Assembly (NCBI GenBank): GCA_918026815.1
Contig: CAKJVC010000143.1
Span: 248,001-312,000 of the forward strand
Reading direction: 5' to 3'
From: Chalara sp. BL73
Taxonomy: Eukaryota; Ascomycota; Leotiomycetes; Helotiales
Length of the DNA stretch: 64,000 bases
In this document: positions 1-14,644 of the stretch, piece by piece
How the letters are laid out: each line of letters begins with the position of its first letter
Numbering within the stretch: the stretch's first letter is position 1
Program-made: the position numbers and the translations under genes
The notes under the pieces: generated by a model
The model's database searches: none
The model's input: the letters and a program-made list of their open reading frames with translations, nothing else
Told to the model about the DNA's origin: nothing

Positions 1-121
1 AGCATGACATGCATGCGAGAAATTTGGTCTCATAGTCATTAAAAACGCACGACAGAACTCACTGGGCTTGAGATAATATCCTAAAATCCGTTCGGAAGAT
101 CTTTGAATTCTAGCTTGCACT

Positions 122-1611
<1,490 letters not shown>

Positions 1612-2266
1612 ACGAATGAACACAATCGTTCGAGCTTTCGCATAGAGGATATACTGACACCCGGATCTCCACAAAAGGTTGGCTCATGGTATTTGCGTTT
1701 GGAGTGTGGCGTCTAAGACAATCCGTTTGCCCTGATCAAGGGCCTAGATACTACTCAAAAGTGGAAAAGTTAATTCTATATGTAAAACTAAAGAGATTAT
1801 GTCTCAAGATCTAGCAATGCCAACGTAAGGCGAGAAAACTTCGCGGATTGCAGTTAAGATATCGAAGTGGCTGTTGCAGGTGTTTCCAACTTCCATTCCT
1901 TGATAGCATTCCTACCATCACCTTAAGCGGCGCAATTTTAAGCCTAGTTGGGTCGGAAACGGTGAGCTAGGAGCAACGCCTAACAAAGAACTTCAATGCA
2001 TGCAAGCTGTACCAGCTAGGACGGCCCTCCCGAGACAACAAAGACATCAGTGCAATAATGGCACCTCCAGCTCCTGACTATAGTGTTGTTGACAGAAATA
2101 TCATTGTCTTCCGGTCCATCAATGGGCAATGTGTACAAAGAATTTCAACAAGGAGAAGAAGCCCATTCATATCTTTCTACTATCTCCCATTTTATGTTCA
2201 TTCTCCCAAATTCTCTGAAGTAGCTACTACTTCCCTCAATATCATTCGATATTAGCGAGGAACACC
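1612..2266. other. intergenic, 3' flank of RVB1 and 5' flank of the HMG-box gene
   Basis: No convincing gene. A short open frame at 2058-2255 is not followed by a splice path into the next gene and is best read as leader sequence. Confidence 0.6.
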
Positions 2267-4532
2267 ATGCCAGATATTGTTGGCCTAAGGTCTTCAAATT
2301 TGGTTGCACCTCGATCCCCCGTGAGCATTTCAACAGACTCCAGCAGGCGTGGCTCATTGAAGTTGGCACATTCAGAGAAGCATTTGGAGCTACAAAGTCC
2401 TGTCCCCCCCCTTCTTCGTTTGACAAGAAAGAGAGCAGCTTCATTGAACACAGAAAGTGCGAATCTTCCTCCCAGGATTGGAGATCTTGCACTCAACAGT
2501 GCAGCTAGTAGTGAGCCTCCAACAACTGACTTAGCAAGAGAACAAGTTTGTCTTTGTCAGCCAGATCCCAAGATACCTCGTCCGCGAAATGGTGTGTGAT
2601 ATATGCATATCTCTCCTTTGATCGATCAATGTTGTGATTGGTGTTTTCACGGATCTGCATCATTTCTTCCTTTATACCCACCTCAAGGCTCTTTGACTAG
2701 CTCCAAGGCTAAAACCTCTTTATAGCATTTATCCTCTTCCGTCAACACTACCAAGCACAGGTTGCCGCTCAACATCCTGGTCTTGCAAATCCCGAGATTT
2801 CTAAAATTATTGGCGAGCAGTGGAGAGAGCAGGCCCCTGGAGTGAAGGACAATTGGAAGAGACTTGCTGAGGTGAGCGATAGCCACCATAACCTCAATAT
2901 GAAGCCTAATCCCATCAAACTTAGGAAGAGAAACAACGACACCAACGACAGTACCCAGGGTACCGGTACCAACCTCGGAGAGCTGGTAAACCACAAAATG
3001 CGCGTCTGGTATCAACATCTTCAACTGATGATTTAACACGCTGTCCGAAGTGCAACGGTCGTTACATTTCTACACCTATTACACCTCTTACACCATTTAC
3101 ACCGTATTCACCAGCCTTTGGTGCCAGTCAGCGAAACGAACATCTTCTGCCTCTGTTTACACCCACTACCCAAACACAGGCCTCAGCATTAGAACGATTA
3201 CGACATTCATCTCAAAAGCAAAACAGCAGAATGGACAGCCCATGTATTCCTCCACCGCACCAACAAAGTCATAGGCGCCCACCACATCCTAGAGCGCAGC
3301 CTCCGCATACTCATCATGAACAAGAGGAAGACATGGAGCTTTTGAGCCCATCACCAGATCAGAAGCGTCGACGATTTACAAATGAACCACCACCTCAGCG
3401 TAGCTATGCCACTTCTCCCATATCATTCTCCCCACCGCAGCCATTCTCTCGGAATAGACCTCCCATGTCCGCCACCTACAGACAACAACTGCCAGGACCT
3501 GGAATGCTTGTCCGAGCAGGAAATATAGGTCCTCTTCCGCAATCACCTATGACGCAGCAGTCACGATATCAGTACTCTACGCGTTCAGGAGTCTTTGATG
3601 AGTCACTACGTTTACCTCCGTTACAGACACAAATGGTAAGGTCAATAGAACATCGTGATAGCCAGGCGCTTGGAGTTGAGGCGATGGTAATGACGATCCC
3701 CTTCTTGAATAAGATCAGAATGTTACACAAAATAGCTCCCCCTTTGCGGACCCCTGGACTAGCTAGCCCATCTCCGGAAGTTCGTGGCGCTGTTGTTGCG
3801 ATTGAAGGCACCGAAAAGGCGCTTTTGGCGGAAATCGGAAACTTCCTTATAGAATACCTCAATAAAGACCCTTCTTGTGCGGTCCAGACTTGGACTACAT
3901 CCAAACCTCCATCGAAAAACACACCGTCGCCTGCAGGCGATACTGAGATGAGTGATGCTGCAACATCCTCCTCAAAATCTTTAACATCATATAATGAGTC
4001 GTCTCAGGACCCCTTCGTCGAATATCTGTCTGTTGTCTTAGATTGGCACAGCAAATCGCAAGATATCGCGAGATATATCCTAACCCCTCCGACCACTTCC
4101 TTTTCCATGCCTCTCGATTCGGCTATTACTTCCACTACGATTGACCCTAAAATTCATAAACCAAAAATCCTTCCAATAGCGCTGTTACCGTACGGCTTCT
4201 CCATCACCACATCCAACGACTTCGCCAAGCGTGTTCCAATCAACGATGAGTATTCGCCTGTAGATCACTGGCAATGGATGGCCACGCTTTGGCGAGGGAT
4301 TATCGGGCCAGATGTCACAGTGTACACCATGAGAGCGGATAGAATGGAGATTGAGAACTTTGGCAGTGTGCAGGTCATTAGGGAACACTGGAGCATTATT
4401 CTTAGGCTATCTGAGAGTGGGAAAATGGATGAGACGACAGCGCGTAGGCTGGGCTTTGAAGTGCTAGAAATGGCGATTAAGGTTGAAGAAAGACAAAGGA
4501 AACTTGTGGAAAGAAGAGCGGCTGAGGCTTGA
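2267..4532 (+). CDS. HMG-box transcription factor
   Basis: Probable nuclear DNA-binding regulator with one SOX/ROX1-like HMG box. Three exons (2267-2591, 2726-2871, 2925-4532) join in frame to 692 aa. The introns are 134 nt (GTGTGT..TATAG) and 53 nt (GTGAGC..CTTAG). The box (about 104-175) appears only after splicing: it opens with 'PRPRNAFILFRQH' and continues through 'NPEISKIIGEQWR' and 'WKRLAEEEKQRHQ' to a basic tail. Downstream is a CPKC doublet, then a Thr-Pro-rich stretch, a long low-complexity Pro/Ser region with basic nuclear-localisation-like clusters such as 'QKRRRF', and a conserved-looking C-terminal domain (about 480-690). The start sits in a good context (cacc-ATG). MAT1-2-1 mating-type proteins also carry HMG boxes, but the length and flanking genes do not suggest a mating-type locus. 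The target genes cannot be told from sequence. Confidence 0.87.
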
Positions 4533-5858
4533 GGGAGTGTTATTTGCAGGCAAACTCTGGAATTTTCTCATTCAGACCTCGGAGAATGGTCAGTGGTGTA
4601 TCTATGGAATATAATATAATAATCATCACAGCACTCAATGTTGAAACAGTAAGTGTTGAGTCATGCATATTGTGTCTCTTATGAGGTGATGCTTGGGCCT
4701 AGCCTTAAAATGGTCTACAAAGTGCCAGTGGAGTAACAGAGCCTGTATGCTTGGTCAGTCTCGATCGAAATACAAGCACATGACGACTGCAAATTACTGA
4801 TCAGTTGGCCGTTGATTTCACCTATCTGTAAGTGCTGCTTACCCGGAACTTGTTTGCCACTGAGCTGCCGATAAGCAGCAGCTCTCAGGCTCTTGGATAC
4901 ATGACAACATGCCTTTAATAAATGAGCATGATTGGTAGTATATGAGTTGTCTTTTCAGTTTCTCTTGAGGAAGACCACAGACCAGAACTAAGGTGGTACG
5001 GCATTTATTTGCAGGGTGGGGGGTTCAATCCCTCACTGGAAGACACAAGCCAGCGGGCCGGGCACGCCACCACCCCACCAACAGGGCAATCCCTCACTAT
5101 TTACGCGCGGGCTGGGAGGTAGTGAGCAGTGGGTACGACTAATACAATAGTACACCACTTTAGGTCCTCATTTATACTTTTGCACACTGGGTCCACGCCC
5201 CCCCCCCCCAAGTCATCACCACTGTCCCCGTAGCATATGGTGTATAGAAGTAGATGCCTACTGCACCTACATCCTTTATCAACACCTCCATCTAAGTCTC
5301 CCTGAGGCTGCTCTTGCATGCTCAAGATTGCACGATCTAGCTATCCTCCTTGCAATCATTACCATTAATACACGTTTGGAAATGACATAAGCGCAGCACG
5401 TGAGCTTTGTCGGAGTCAAAGAAACCTGCTGCTCCGCCAAAAAGCCAATGCTTGGCCCTGTTCCGTATGAGTTCACTCCAAGACTCCCGAGCCATTGGCT
5501 ATTGCATGGCTCCAGTCATTAGGATGTCTCAGTGTGGTGATTTGTTTCTCAAAAGCGTGCCATGCAACCATTATCTCTTGGGACTCACGGCAAAGCGGGG
5601 TCATGACACAACCGGAAGGTAAGTATTACTGCAAAGCTGTGATTCTACCACTCATTTCTGGGTTGTTGCATGCCATTCGTACACTCGCAAGAGTGCATTC
5701 AGTGCACCTCCGATGCTCCGTTTGCAGTACAAGAGTCCCCTGCCTCCTCGGAACTCGGCTTCCTTTCTCTCTCCTTCTATCATCTCTTCTGATTTTTACC
5801 TGAACAAGTTTAATCCTTTTCAGACCTACTACACTTTTCAAAGTCTTAGTCTAAACGA
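4533..5858. other. intergenic, 1.3 kb
   Basis: No gene seen. It holds a 12-base C run (about 5198-5209) and two copies of a CAATCCCTCACT motif about 58 bp apart (near 5027 and 5085). The right part is C/T-rich and is probably the promoter and leader of the ATPase gene. Confidence 0.6.
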
Positions 5859-8800
5859 ATGGTGAATACTACTCTCCAAATCGATGGCCAGACCGCCAGC
5901 CAAACCCAGATCGATGGTCAAGACAGCACTCAGAAGGGCAGTCAAGACGCGGACGAACCTCCGTTACCACGGCCCCCTATATCTAGGGGAAGCACAACCA
6001 AAAATGAAGAGCCTCACAATATCAATGGTGGGGTCTCCACAGCAAACGTCAGCCTCTCCGAGACCCAGGTTGAGGAGACACTCCCAGTATCATGGGATGG
6101 CGACACAAAATCTGCCCATATGTTCGATGCCAAGGATATCACTGCCTTCCTAGGAGTAGATCCCAAGTATGACCGTTCCAAGTCTCTCCAAATATCGTTA
6201 ATCTACTAACACACAGTATCCAGGCTAGGACACTCGACAGAGAAAGCGGTATCTCTTCTTGAGAAAAATGGACCAAACAGACTGGAAGATGCCGGCAAGG
6301 TCTCCATTGGAGAAATCCTGCTCAGACAAGTGTCAAACAGTCTTACGATCGTAAGGGATAGGGCCAAAAGCCAATGTATCAGCAACAAAATAAAGCTTAC
6401 AGAATTCAGGTCCTGGTCATTGCAATGGCTCTTTCTTATGGGACCTTGGACTTTATAGAAGGTGCCGTCATATCAGCCGTGATCTTGCTCAACATTGTAC
6501 TTGGATTCGTTCAGGATTTCAAAGCTGAAAAGTCCATGCAATCCCTGCTTAGCTTAGCTGCACCATCCGCCGTAGTACTTCGTAATAATGGCCGGCTCGA
6601 GACTGTAAAGGCCGAATCTCTTGTAGTGGGAGATATCGTCGTCCTGGCCAACGGGGCAATGGTTCCCGCTGACCTACGGCTACTTGAGAGCGTTAATCTC
6701 GAGATTAATGAGGCGTCGCTCACTGGGGAATCTATGCCATCAGCAAAACACACGGAATCTCTAGGTATTGGTCTTGACGTGGCTGTCGGGGATCGAGTAA
6801 ACATCGCATTCTCTGCAACCACTGTGTCTAAAGGCAGAGGATCCGGAGTCGTCATTTCCACTGGAATGAACACCCAGATTGGAAACGTTGCAAATCTTCT
6901 TCGTGGTGGTGGTCAGGAATCCAAGAAAGTTGGTCCTTTCTTGAGGTTCTGGAGAAAGTTTGTGGGTGGCATCAAGAGCATTCTTGGTCTGGTTGGAACA
7001 CCAATGCAGATCAAGTTGAGCAAATTCGCCATCATGCTTTTTGGACTGGCTATTCTGCTAGCAATTATCGTGTTTTCTGCAAACAAATGGGACCTCGACA
7101 ACGAAGTCGTTTTATATGGAATATGTGTCGCAGTCGCCGTTATTCCAGAATCACTCATTGCTGTCATGACCCTCACAATTGCTGTAGGCGTCAAAGCAAT
7201 GGCTCAAGGTAATGTCATTGTCCGCAAGATGGCATCTCTTGAAGCTATCGGTGGTGTTACAAATATTTGCTCTGATAAGACTGGAACATTGACTCAAGGC
7301 AAGATGGTAGTTCATAAAGTATGGACTCCTGAGTTGGGAACAATGTCTATCAGTAATACGACCAATATTCTGGACCCTGAAAATGGACTATTGTCCATCA
7401 ATGGCAAAGATATTGAGGTATCAGACTTCATTGCTCATAAGCAATTCCACTCGCTGTTGCCTCTCATTGATGCTGTAGCTCTTTGCAATTCTGCCTCTGT
7501 CAGCCGAAAGTCTCTGGGGTCTACAGGGAGTAGTGAGAAATCATCTTCCCCCGGCGAATGGGAGTCACATGGAGACCCAACTGAGGTTGCGCTACGGGTT
7601 CTGGCCAATAGATTCCATCGAGAAAACGATGTTATTCTTGAAGGACATCCAAAGCAAGCGGTTGTGGAGCATCAATTCGACTCAAGCTTGAAAAGAATGT
7701 CAATGGCATATGAGATGGGCGGGAATGGGCAGATCAGCGTTTTGGCGAAGGGTGCTAGTGAGGCCATTCTACCAATTCTCATGATCTCCGAGAACGAGAG
7801 ATCATTGCTTGAGAATCAATTAGAAACACTAGCAAGTGATGGCCTTCGTGTTCTATGTGTTGCCAGTAAAACGGTTGAGGCAGCAGATAAAGATATCTTG
7901 TTAGATCGCCCGTTTGCAGAGTCAGGACTCAGACTTCTAGGATTGGTCGCGCTTTATGATCCTCCTAGAGTTGAAACTCTTGGAGCTGTACAAAAGTGTC
8001 ATCAAGCTGGAATCCAAGTTCACATGCTGACTGGTGATCATTTAAGCACTGCTAAAGCAATCGCGAGACAAGTCGGCATCTTGCGGCGTGAGAACGTCAA
8101 TGAAGATGTGATGCAAGCGACAGATTTCGATAAACTTACCGATGCCGAGATAGATGATATGAAAGATCTCCCTGTTGTTCTTGCCCGCTGCAGCCCAACT
8201 ACAAAAGTTCGCATGGTTGAAGCATTGGATAGACGCCACGCATTTTGTGTGATGACTGGCGACGGGGTCAATGATGCTCCCGCTCTGAAACGTGCTCACG
8301 TTGGGATAGCTATGGGACTAACCGGTACGGATGTTGCGAAGGATGCAGCAGATATGGTTCTTACGGATGACAACTTCTCTTCTATTGTCAAAGCGGTTGA
8401 GGAAGGGAGGAGACTATTTGACAATATCCAGAAGGTTAGTACTTGCAACCATTAATTTGCTCTGCAATATGCTTACATAGAATAGTTCCTGTTACATCTC
8501 CTAGTATCGAATATCGCTCAAGTTATTCTTCTTTTGATTGCCCTTGCTTTTAAAGATAACGATGGCAGCTCTGTCTTTCCGCTCTCGCCACTCGAGATTT
8601 TGTGGGTAAACATGATCACGTCTTCCTTCCTGGCCCTTGGTCTCGGCCTAGAGGAAGCACAAGCAGATATCATGCTTCGACCACCACGTGACCTCAAAGC
8701 CGGCGTCTTTACTTGGGAGCTGATCATAGACAAAATGGTCTACGGGACTATCGCTGGCGTGCTCTGCCTAGTCAGCTTCGTCATCGTAGTCTTCGGCGCC

Positions 8801-9244
8801 GGCAACGGTAATCTCGGCCAGGAATGCAACGAAGAGTTTCACGAAAGCTGCGGCGACGTCTTTCGCGCACGCTCTACAGTCTTCGCTGTGTTATCATTCT
8901 TACTTCTCGTTACCGCATGGGAGGTCAAGCACTTTTCTAGATCGCTTTTTAACCTGGATCCTTCACGATATACTGGAAAGGGGGCGGTGTTCAAGGCCCT
9001 GACATACAACCGATTCCTGCTATGGGCGGTTGTCGCAGGCTTCATCATTACCTTTCCAGTAATTTATATCCCTACATTCAACACAGTCGTATTCAAGCAT
9101 ACTTCTATCAGCTGGGAATGGGGGGTCATCCTTGGTTGCCTGATCACCTACATTGCTTTGATCGAGGTTTGGAAGGCGTGCAAGCGCTACTTTGGTATCT
9201 ATTCTGGCAAACTTCTTAAACATGATGCAGCTACAATTGTGTAG
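5859..9244 (+). CDS. ENA: ENA-type (type IID) Na+/K+ efflux P-type ATPase
   Basis: Plasma- or endomembrane cation pump that exports Na+/K+ at the cost of ATP. Four exons (5859-6166, 6224-6350, 6410-8434, 8486-9244; introns 57, 59 and 51 nt) give 1072 aa. Landmarks: polar N-tail; M1-M2 hairpin starting at about residue 145; actuator loop with TGES at 250-253; M4 with IPES at 390-393 (type II pumps typically have PEGL/PESL here); phosphorylation motif DKTGTLTQGKM with Asp at 434; nucleotide-binding domain; hinge TGDGVNDAPALK at about 761-772; six further membrane spans in the last 290 residues. The 'SDKTGTLTQGKMVV' context and the long M3-M4 linker fit ENA pumps better than Ca2+-ATPases. Exon 2 and both flanking introns are needed to keep the N-terminus. 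No damage is visible. Exact ion preference is inference. Confidence 0.93.
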
Positions 9245-9955
9245 TGCGATTGGCGGACTGAATGCATATTGCACTCAGCCTGAACGACAAGAGGATTTTA
9301 AGATATCCTTTGGCTTAGAGGGAAGGGAATGGTTGGACGAAGCACAGTCACTCTTTAACTCGCGTGAATTTTTGGTTGTTGGAATGATATTTTGGCTGGC
9401 CTACTGAATCCTGGCCCGATTCTTTCTCTTCTTACATTCGTTAAGCAAAATATTCGGATCGTGGTTGGGTGTTATATCTTCATCTCTACTGCCTTTCCTG
9501 AAGGATTCCCAGTATCGGGAAAGTAGTAACTTAGCCAATGGACATATTATGTGTCATCACCTGCTTTCTTTATGTGCTCTCGAAAAACCAAATAAGATGA
9601 AATATTACAAATATTATTTTCTAATCGGTAAATGAATCAGTCTTATTAATACATGTCGATACTGCAATAATATAAGGAAAGCTAGCCAAAGTTGACTCTT
9701 CTAAGCGAGCTTGGAAAGGAGATTTAGTCTGCCAGAAGTTTGAGGCCGACACAAAAGTGGGTCTCGAAAATCAATCCCGAGCCTCAAGCTTCAGCGACTC
9801 TAAAAACCAGCTGGACACATGTCACAGCGCAGTGATAACCACGAAGGCCAGACAATTCGGCTCGGATTCTGCAGCCTTCGAGAACAGCTATATATATCAT
9901 TCTGCAATATTCATCGAGTTCATCCAGTGCTAATTGGCGCACCGCCAAAGCCACC
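9245..9955. other. intergenic between ATPase and MRPL24
   Basis: AT-rich 3' flank of the ATPase gene followed by the MRPL24 promoter. No gene, RNA or repeat recognised. Confidence 0.6.
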
Positions 9956-10654
9956 ATGTCCTTCCTAATGCCTACTCACCCATCCATCACCCATCTTCGC
10001 GCGTTCTCCCACACCACACGCACCCTCGCAAAGTCTACAAAGCAGCGCCTCCTCGCCGAACACACCGCCGTGCCAACCTATCCCTATGGGCCCTCGCAAA
10101 TCTACAAGCAGTCCAATTTCGGTCTGTACGGCACGCAAAAAATCCGCTTTGGGAACATGGTCTCCGAGAAGAACGAGATCAAGACAAGGCGATTCTGGCG
10201 GCCGAACGTGCATAGCAAGCGATTGTGGAGCTCGGCGTTGAATACCTTTGTGAGGATTCGGGTTACGACGAGGGTGCTGCGGACGATAGATAAAGTCGGC
10301 GGGTTGGATGAGTATTTGTTGGGGGAGAAGAGGGCGAGGATCAAGGAGCTGGGGATGGCGGGGTGGAAGCTCAGGTGGAGGATTATGCAGACGAAAGCTG
10401 TGAAGAGGAGGTTTGCTGCCCAGAGGGTGAGCTTGGGTCTGCCGCCGGTAAAGGAGCCTCCCACGAACGCGGAGGGTAATCTGGTTAGCGAGGCGCAGGT
10501 CGCGCAAGAGATCAAGGTCTATGATAAGATGCTAGAAACGGGTGCGGAGATTGATGTTGGAGACGAAGCCGATTTCAAGGGAGCGGAAACGGAAATTGAA
10601 CCTGGGTTCATGGAGGAACAATCAGCGTCGAAACCAGGAAAAATTGTGTTGTAA
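9956..10654 (+). CDS. MRPL24: mitochondrial large ribosomal subunit protein bL28m
   Basis: Nuclear-encoded component of the mitochondrial 54S subunit. Single exon, 232 aa, with the start in an ideal Kozak context (gccaccATGt). The first ~40 residues are Ser/Thr/Arg/His-rich and lack acidic residues before the Glu at position 35, as expected for a mitochondrial presequence. The L28 core follows: 'GLYGTQKIRFGNMVSEK', 'KTRRFWRPNVHSKRLWS' and 'RIRVTTRVLRTIDKVGGLDEYLL', where the last segment is the most diagnostic. The acidic C-terminal tail (about 180-232) is typical of fungal mitoribosomal extensions. No intron or disruption is seen. Confidence 0.92.
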   Translation: MSFLMPTHPSITHLRAFSHTTRTLAKSTKQRLLAEHTAVPTYPYGPSQIYKQSNFGLYGTQKIRFGNMVSEKNEIKTRRFWRPNVHSKRLWSSALNTFVRIRVTTRVLRTIDKVGGLDEYLLGEKRARIKELGMAGWKLRWRIMQTKAVKRRFAAQRVSLGLPPVKEPPTNAEGNLVSEAQVAQEIKVYDKMLETGAEIDVGDEADFKGAETEIEPGFMEEQSASKPGKIVL

Positions 10655-10865
10655 CATAATTGGGATGAAATCTCGGCTTGTATTATATATGTACGACCAT
10701 ATATTGTAATAGTATTATGGTGTTCAATGTACAAGAGGCTTTTGATATTTCTCTGTGCGGCTCTTTGGTTAGGGACCACTGCCCGTTACAAGCCATATTT
10801 CTTGCAGAACTAAATGACAGCATATTATTGATATTACCCGATGGCCTTCATCCAATATGGCCATC

Positions 10866-13377
10866 TCATCTTAGCTCTAATCTGCCCAAGAACTCCTGAG
10901 CTTCCCCATCATCTGGCAATACTTGCCCTTCAGTCTTTACACCAACCACAATCCAGTTCTCAATGATCGCCGTCCCATTCTTCACCGTCTCATACTGCTC
11001 ATCCGTACACGTTTCCGGATTCAAGATATAACAAACAGGATCGGGGCTCTCCGGAACCTCATTCTTGATATGCCAAGTGTTATCTGGGCCTGTAGTTTTA
11101 TACTCGTCATTTATGTTGAGCAATCCTGTAGCAAGGTCCTTATTGAAGAGAGAGCGCATGAAAAGGTTGTATGCCACCTCGGGCTGATATGAAGGCACTA
11201 ATTTTGTTAAATCTCGCCTCCGAAATCTACTACATGTGAGGTTACATACCTAAATGGCCAGCCTGATACACCCTCGAGAACGAGTAGTTGCCGAACTGTC
11301 TCACCTGACCACGTTCCACAGCATCATCTGTGAAGATCGGCGTGTACCCTGCTGAAGAAAAGTTCGCGCTCCCAGTATAGTTTACCTTCAAGGAGCTGCG
11401 CTCGCCGCCGATCCAGTTGCATATGAAGTCCCGGTCGCCGTACACTAAGGCGACTTTGACGCCGCGTTCTAGGACGGCGGAGAGTTGGGTGAGAGGGCCT
11501 TCTTTGGCACCGTCGCCTTGATCGTTGAAGGCGCTGGACACAGACCAAGATGAAGGCTAAGGAAGCAGAAAGTTAATGTTATTTAATCTTGGGGAACGAC
11601 CCGCACGGACTCGGTCAAACGGGAATGTTGATTTTGGAGGGTTGGACTTACGGTATAGTTGACAGGGACACCAAGAGCGCCTTGAACCCAATGCTGATTT
11701 AAGTACCCAATGAGATATTGCGGCGGGAAGGGATCGGCTCCCGGATGGGTAATGTCATACCAGCCATACTATCATCGATTAGTCGCAGACAACATCAGTT
11801 TTTCTAAATAGCTTAAGAATACTTTTCTGGTCTCCATGTAGGGCTCGATTAGCTCGAACAAAGCATCTCCCGATGCTTTACAAGCAGCGGTGACTTCGTC
11901 GTTATTCCCAATATTCTTAGGATCTTTCTCAACAGCCAGGGCTCGGCACTTCTGGAATTTGTCTTTGCCCCCTCCCGGCTTCTCCCAATTATGAGTGACA
12001 TTTTTGTACTGCGTCTCATTATATGCTTGGATGCCGTACGTGTTCTATGTTTGTCAACCTAAATCTCGTGCTGCATCAACATTTAATACTCACGTTATAT
12101 GCAAAATCAGGATACGCAGAGCCAGATTCATACCAATCCGGGCATCCGTTTACGATACCCAAGGTATCTATATGGAGATAGTGTGCGCCTGGGGTGGTGA
12201 TGATACCATTTGCAATCTTGTCATTTTGCTCTTCGAAGAAGGAGGCGAACCATGGTCCGTATTTACCTCCGTAACTTTCGGTCCAGATACTTATCTTTTC
12301 GTCGTTTGGCTTGTAGAAAGGGAATTCTTCAAACCACGTTTGAGCAAAGTGCCATATAGCATGTGCTAAAACATGATCAGTAAACAAGCCATCAAAAAGT
12401 GATGCTTTAGATACGGATGTGAAACAAACTCAATGTTGTTACTACTATATGATTCTACCAAGTTACTCACCTGCGTGCGCTGTCGAATTGGCGGTGTACT
12501 TCGGGTTCTGGCTGCCCACCGTTCCAACAAAGAATGTATTGTTCTGAGCTGGAATATCGACTCCAGGAGGAATTGGTCGCGCCTGACCAAGTAGATCATC
12601 CTCGGGTATTGCCAAGTCTATAGTACAATTTGTAGGTGTATCGCTGGATGGCATCGAAATCAGTTTGTTTCGGCTATCGAAGAAAGGAATTCTTCAATTA
12701 GGAGAAAGACAATTCCGAAAAGGAAAAGAGAAAACGGCTGAACTCACTAAGAGAATCCCACTTGAACGGGCTGGTCAATGTAGAGCATGTTGACTTCATT
12801 ATTCCAGGACCATTCGTTCAAATAAGTAGAGTTCGAATCGCTGCTGACAAAACAGGGTCCATTTTCTTGCAGAAGACCCATCATGGAAGATCCTCCTGGT
12901 CCTACATATCTAATTTAAGCATCTGTCATGGCCGTCAGAGCAGCATTGAGACAGCCGTACCTCCATTTAACCAGATAGACAATGGCGCGTTGGCGGGATC
13001 TTTCCGAGACTCGAAAAACCAGAAGAACCTTGCCGACATTAGTACTTGGATGCTATATATGGAGACTTGATGGCGCTTACGTGTTGATTGGATAGTCCTG
13101 TACATCCTCCCATTCTCCTAACAGAAACTTGGGTGGGAGATGGACATATCCTGAGTACGATTTCACTCCAGGTGTCGTCTCACAGATTCCGGGCTGGGAG
13201 GGCAATGCAATTAGTCAGGAGCACCAATTGATTCCGCAGATCAAGGTTTACCTCTTTATATGAGATTTTGACATCTTTATGAAATTTTGAAGTTATTGTA
13301 GTGACACCTTCAGGCTTGGGAGGGAATTGCGCATTGACTCCTAGAAAAAGGGCCGCGGACCACAGTATCAGAATCAT
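10866..13377 (-). CDS. secreted serine carboxypeptidase (peptidase family S10)
   Basis: Extracellular or vacuolar exopeptidase removing C-terminal residues. Ten exons on the minus strand: 13377-13252, 13193-13081, 13028-12961, 12901-12748, 12643-12471, 12365-12094, 12044-11823, 11768-11652, 11556-11250, 11197-10866. All nine introns (49-105 nt) are GT-AG and all phases agree, giving 627 aa. An N-terminal signal peptide ends near 'GVNAQ' (about residue 16). The catalytic triad is complete: Ser242 in ESYGGKYGP, Asp458 in GDRDFICNW, His516 in QAGHLVP. The oxyanion loop reads LNGGPGGSS where yeast CPY-type enzymes have GPGCSS. Several NxT/NxS glycosylation sites are present. There is no sign of decay. 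It ends about 0.2 kb from MRPL24 (convergent). Substrate preference cannot be read from sequence. Confidence 0.93.
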
Positions 13378-14644
13378 ACTGACGGCGTCCAGGTAATGAA
13401 TTCTTCTAGAGAGGACAAGAAATCATGAGGTACCGAGAAGAATGAATTTATATTGTGGGAACTGGGGAACTGCTACGGATATCATCGACATTAGCGCTCA
13501 GTAAGCGCATGTTGTGCATGGATTCGTCAAATAGACAAAACAAATCATGTCAACATCAAAGATGTTTGATAATCTTTACCAAATGGGCTCTCCTTCCATT
13601 TCGGCTCTAGTTCCCCAATCAAATCGGTGTAATCTATATGATCCAGAGTGGAGTTCCAATCGTAACGAAAGCTTTCGTCATTTAGGCAACCATATGTTGG
13701 AGCTTCAATGTGATGTCTGGCGTGGCATCTAGCACAACTAAGCAAGCAAAGTGTTCAACCTCTTCAGACCAAAAGTTCAGGTACCAATATTTGCCTTTAT
13801 TATGTGAAACATATTCATCTCAACACTACATATCCGGTGGGCCGTGAAGACAAAGCTAAATCACGTGAGGCATCCACTGTTTCTCACGACCTCTTTTGCT
13901 TTCTTGCAATGTCTAACTGCTGTTCGAAATCTTTGCCATAATAACATTGCATGCAATCTCTTGCCAATTCATCCGTTGTATGGTTGCAGCCAGGGTACCG
14001 GTTGAACCCAAAGGCCATTCTACCGCTATCTTCATCATACATTCTTTGTCCTAATTTGGATATCTCGGCAATATGCAAATCGCGATGTCCTCTTCCTCAT
14101 TCTCATCCTTGCTTAAATCCACGACTTCACTCGCTCGAAGTTGAAAACTGCAGGTGGCTCAAGTGAGTCAATGACAGGATTCCCCTCCTGAAGAGAGCAT
14201 GATGTCAAATATACCAGCAGGTTCGAGTCGATGTAAATGTACGGAAGCTATGAAGTTTAATGCTTAGCTTTGCTGCCATGTTGTTAAGCTGCTTTTCTAT
14301 ATCTTACGATATAATTATTGCTAAGTTTTGCAAAATCTGAGCACTTTGCGATCCGTTGCTTTGATGCTGTTAATGTAAAGTCCTCAAATAGTACTACAGT
14401 CATACCCCTGCAAAGGAACAAACGAAAGTATAAGACTTCTCATGATTTCCTTAGCCCGAGCACTATACATAGATATTGTTATTTCGATAACTATTCTACG
14501 ACTGGCTGAATGCAAGAAAACTCCGGGCCTGGAGACTGCAGAATACCCGCAAACCTTCCTACCGCTACCCTATCTGTCTATAACCCATATTTTATTATAC
14601 ATCAATAAGTTACCCCATCATCACCCATGGTTCCACGTTACATT
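13378..14644. other. intergenic, 1.27 kb
   Basis: Promoter side of the carboxypeptidase gene and 3' flank of the next minus-strand gene. Two short minus-strand frames (13884-14078 and 13545-13745) do not join convincingly and match nothing I recognise. Confidence 0.5.

Noticed and set aside
5015..5035. GGTTCAATCC resembling a tRNA B box
   Set aside because: The flanking T-stem does not pair fully and no acceptor or anticodon stem fits upstream.
13545..14078. Two minus-strand frames (66 and 64 codons), one preceded by an HRDL string
   Set aside because: The HRDL frame is closed by a stop a few codons upstream, no kinase features follow, and the pieces do not splice into one protein.
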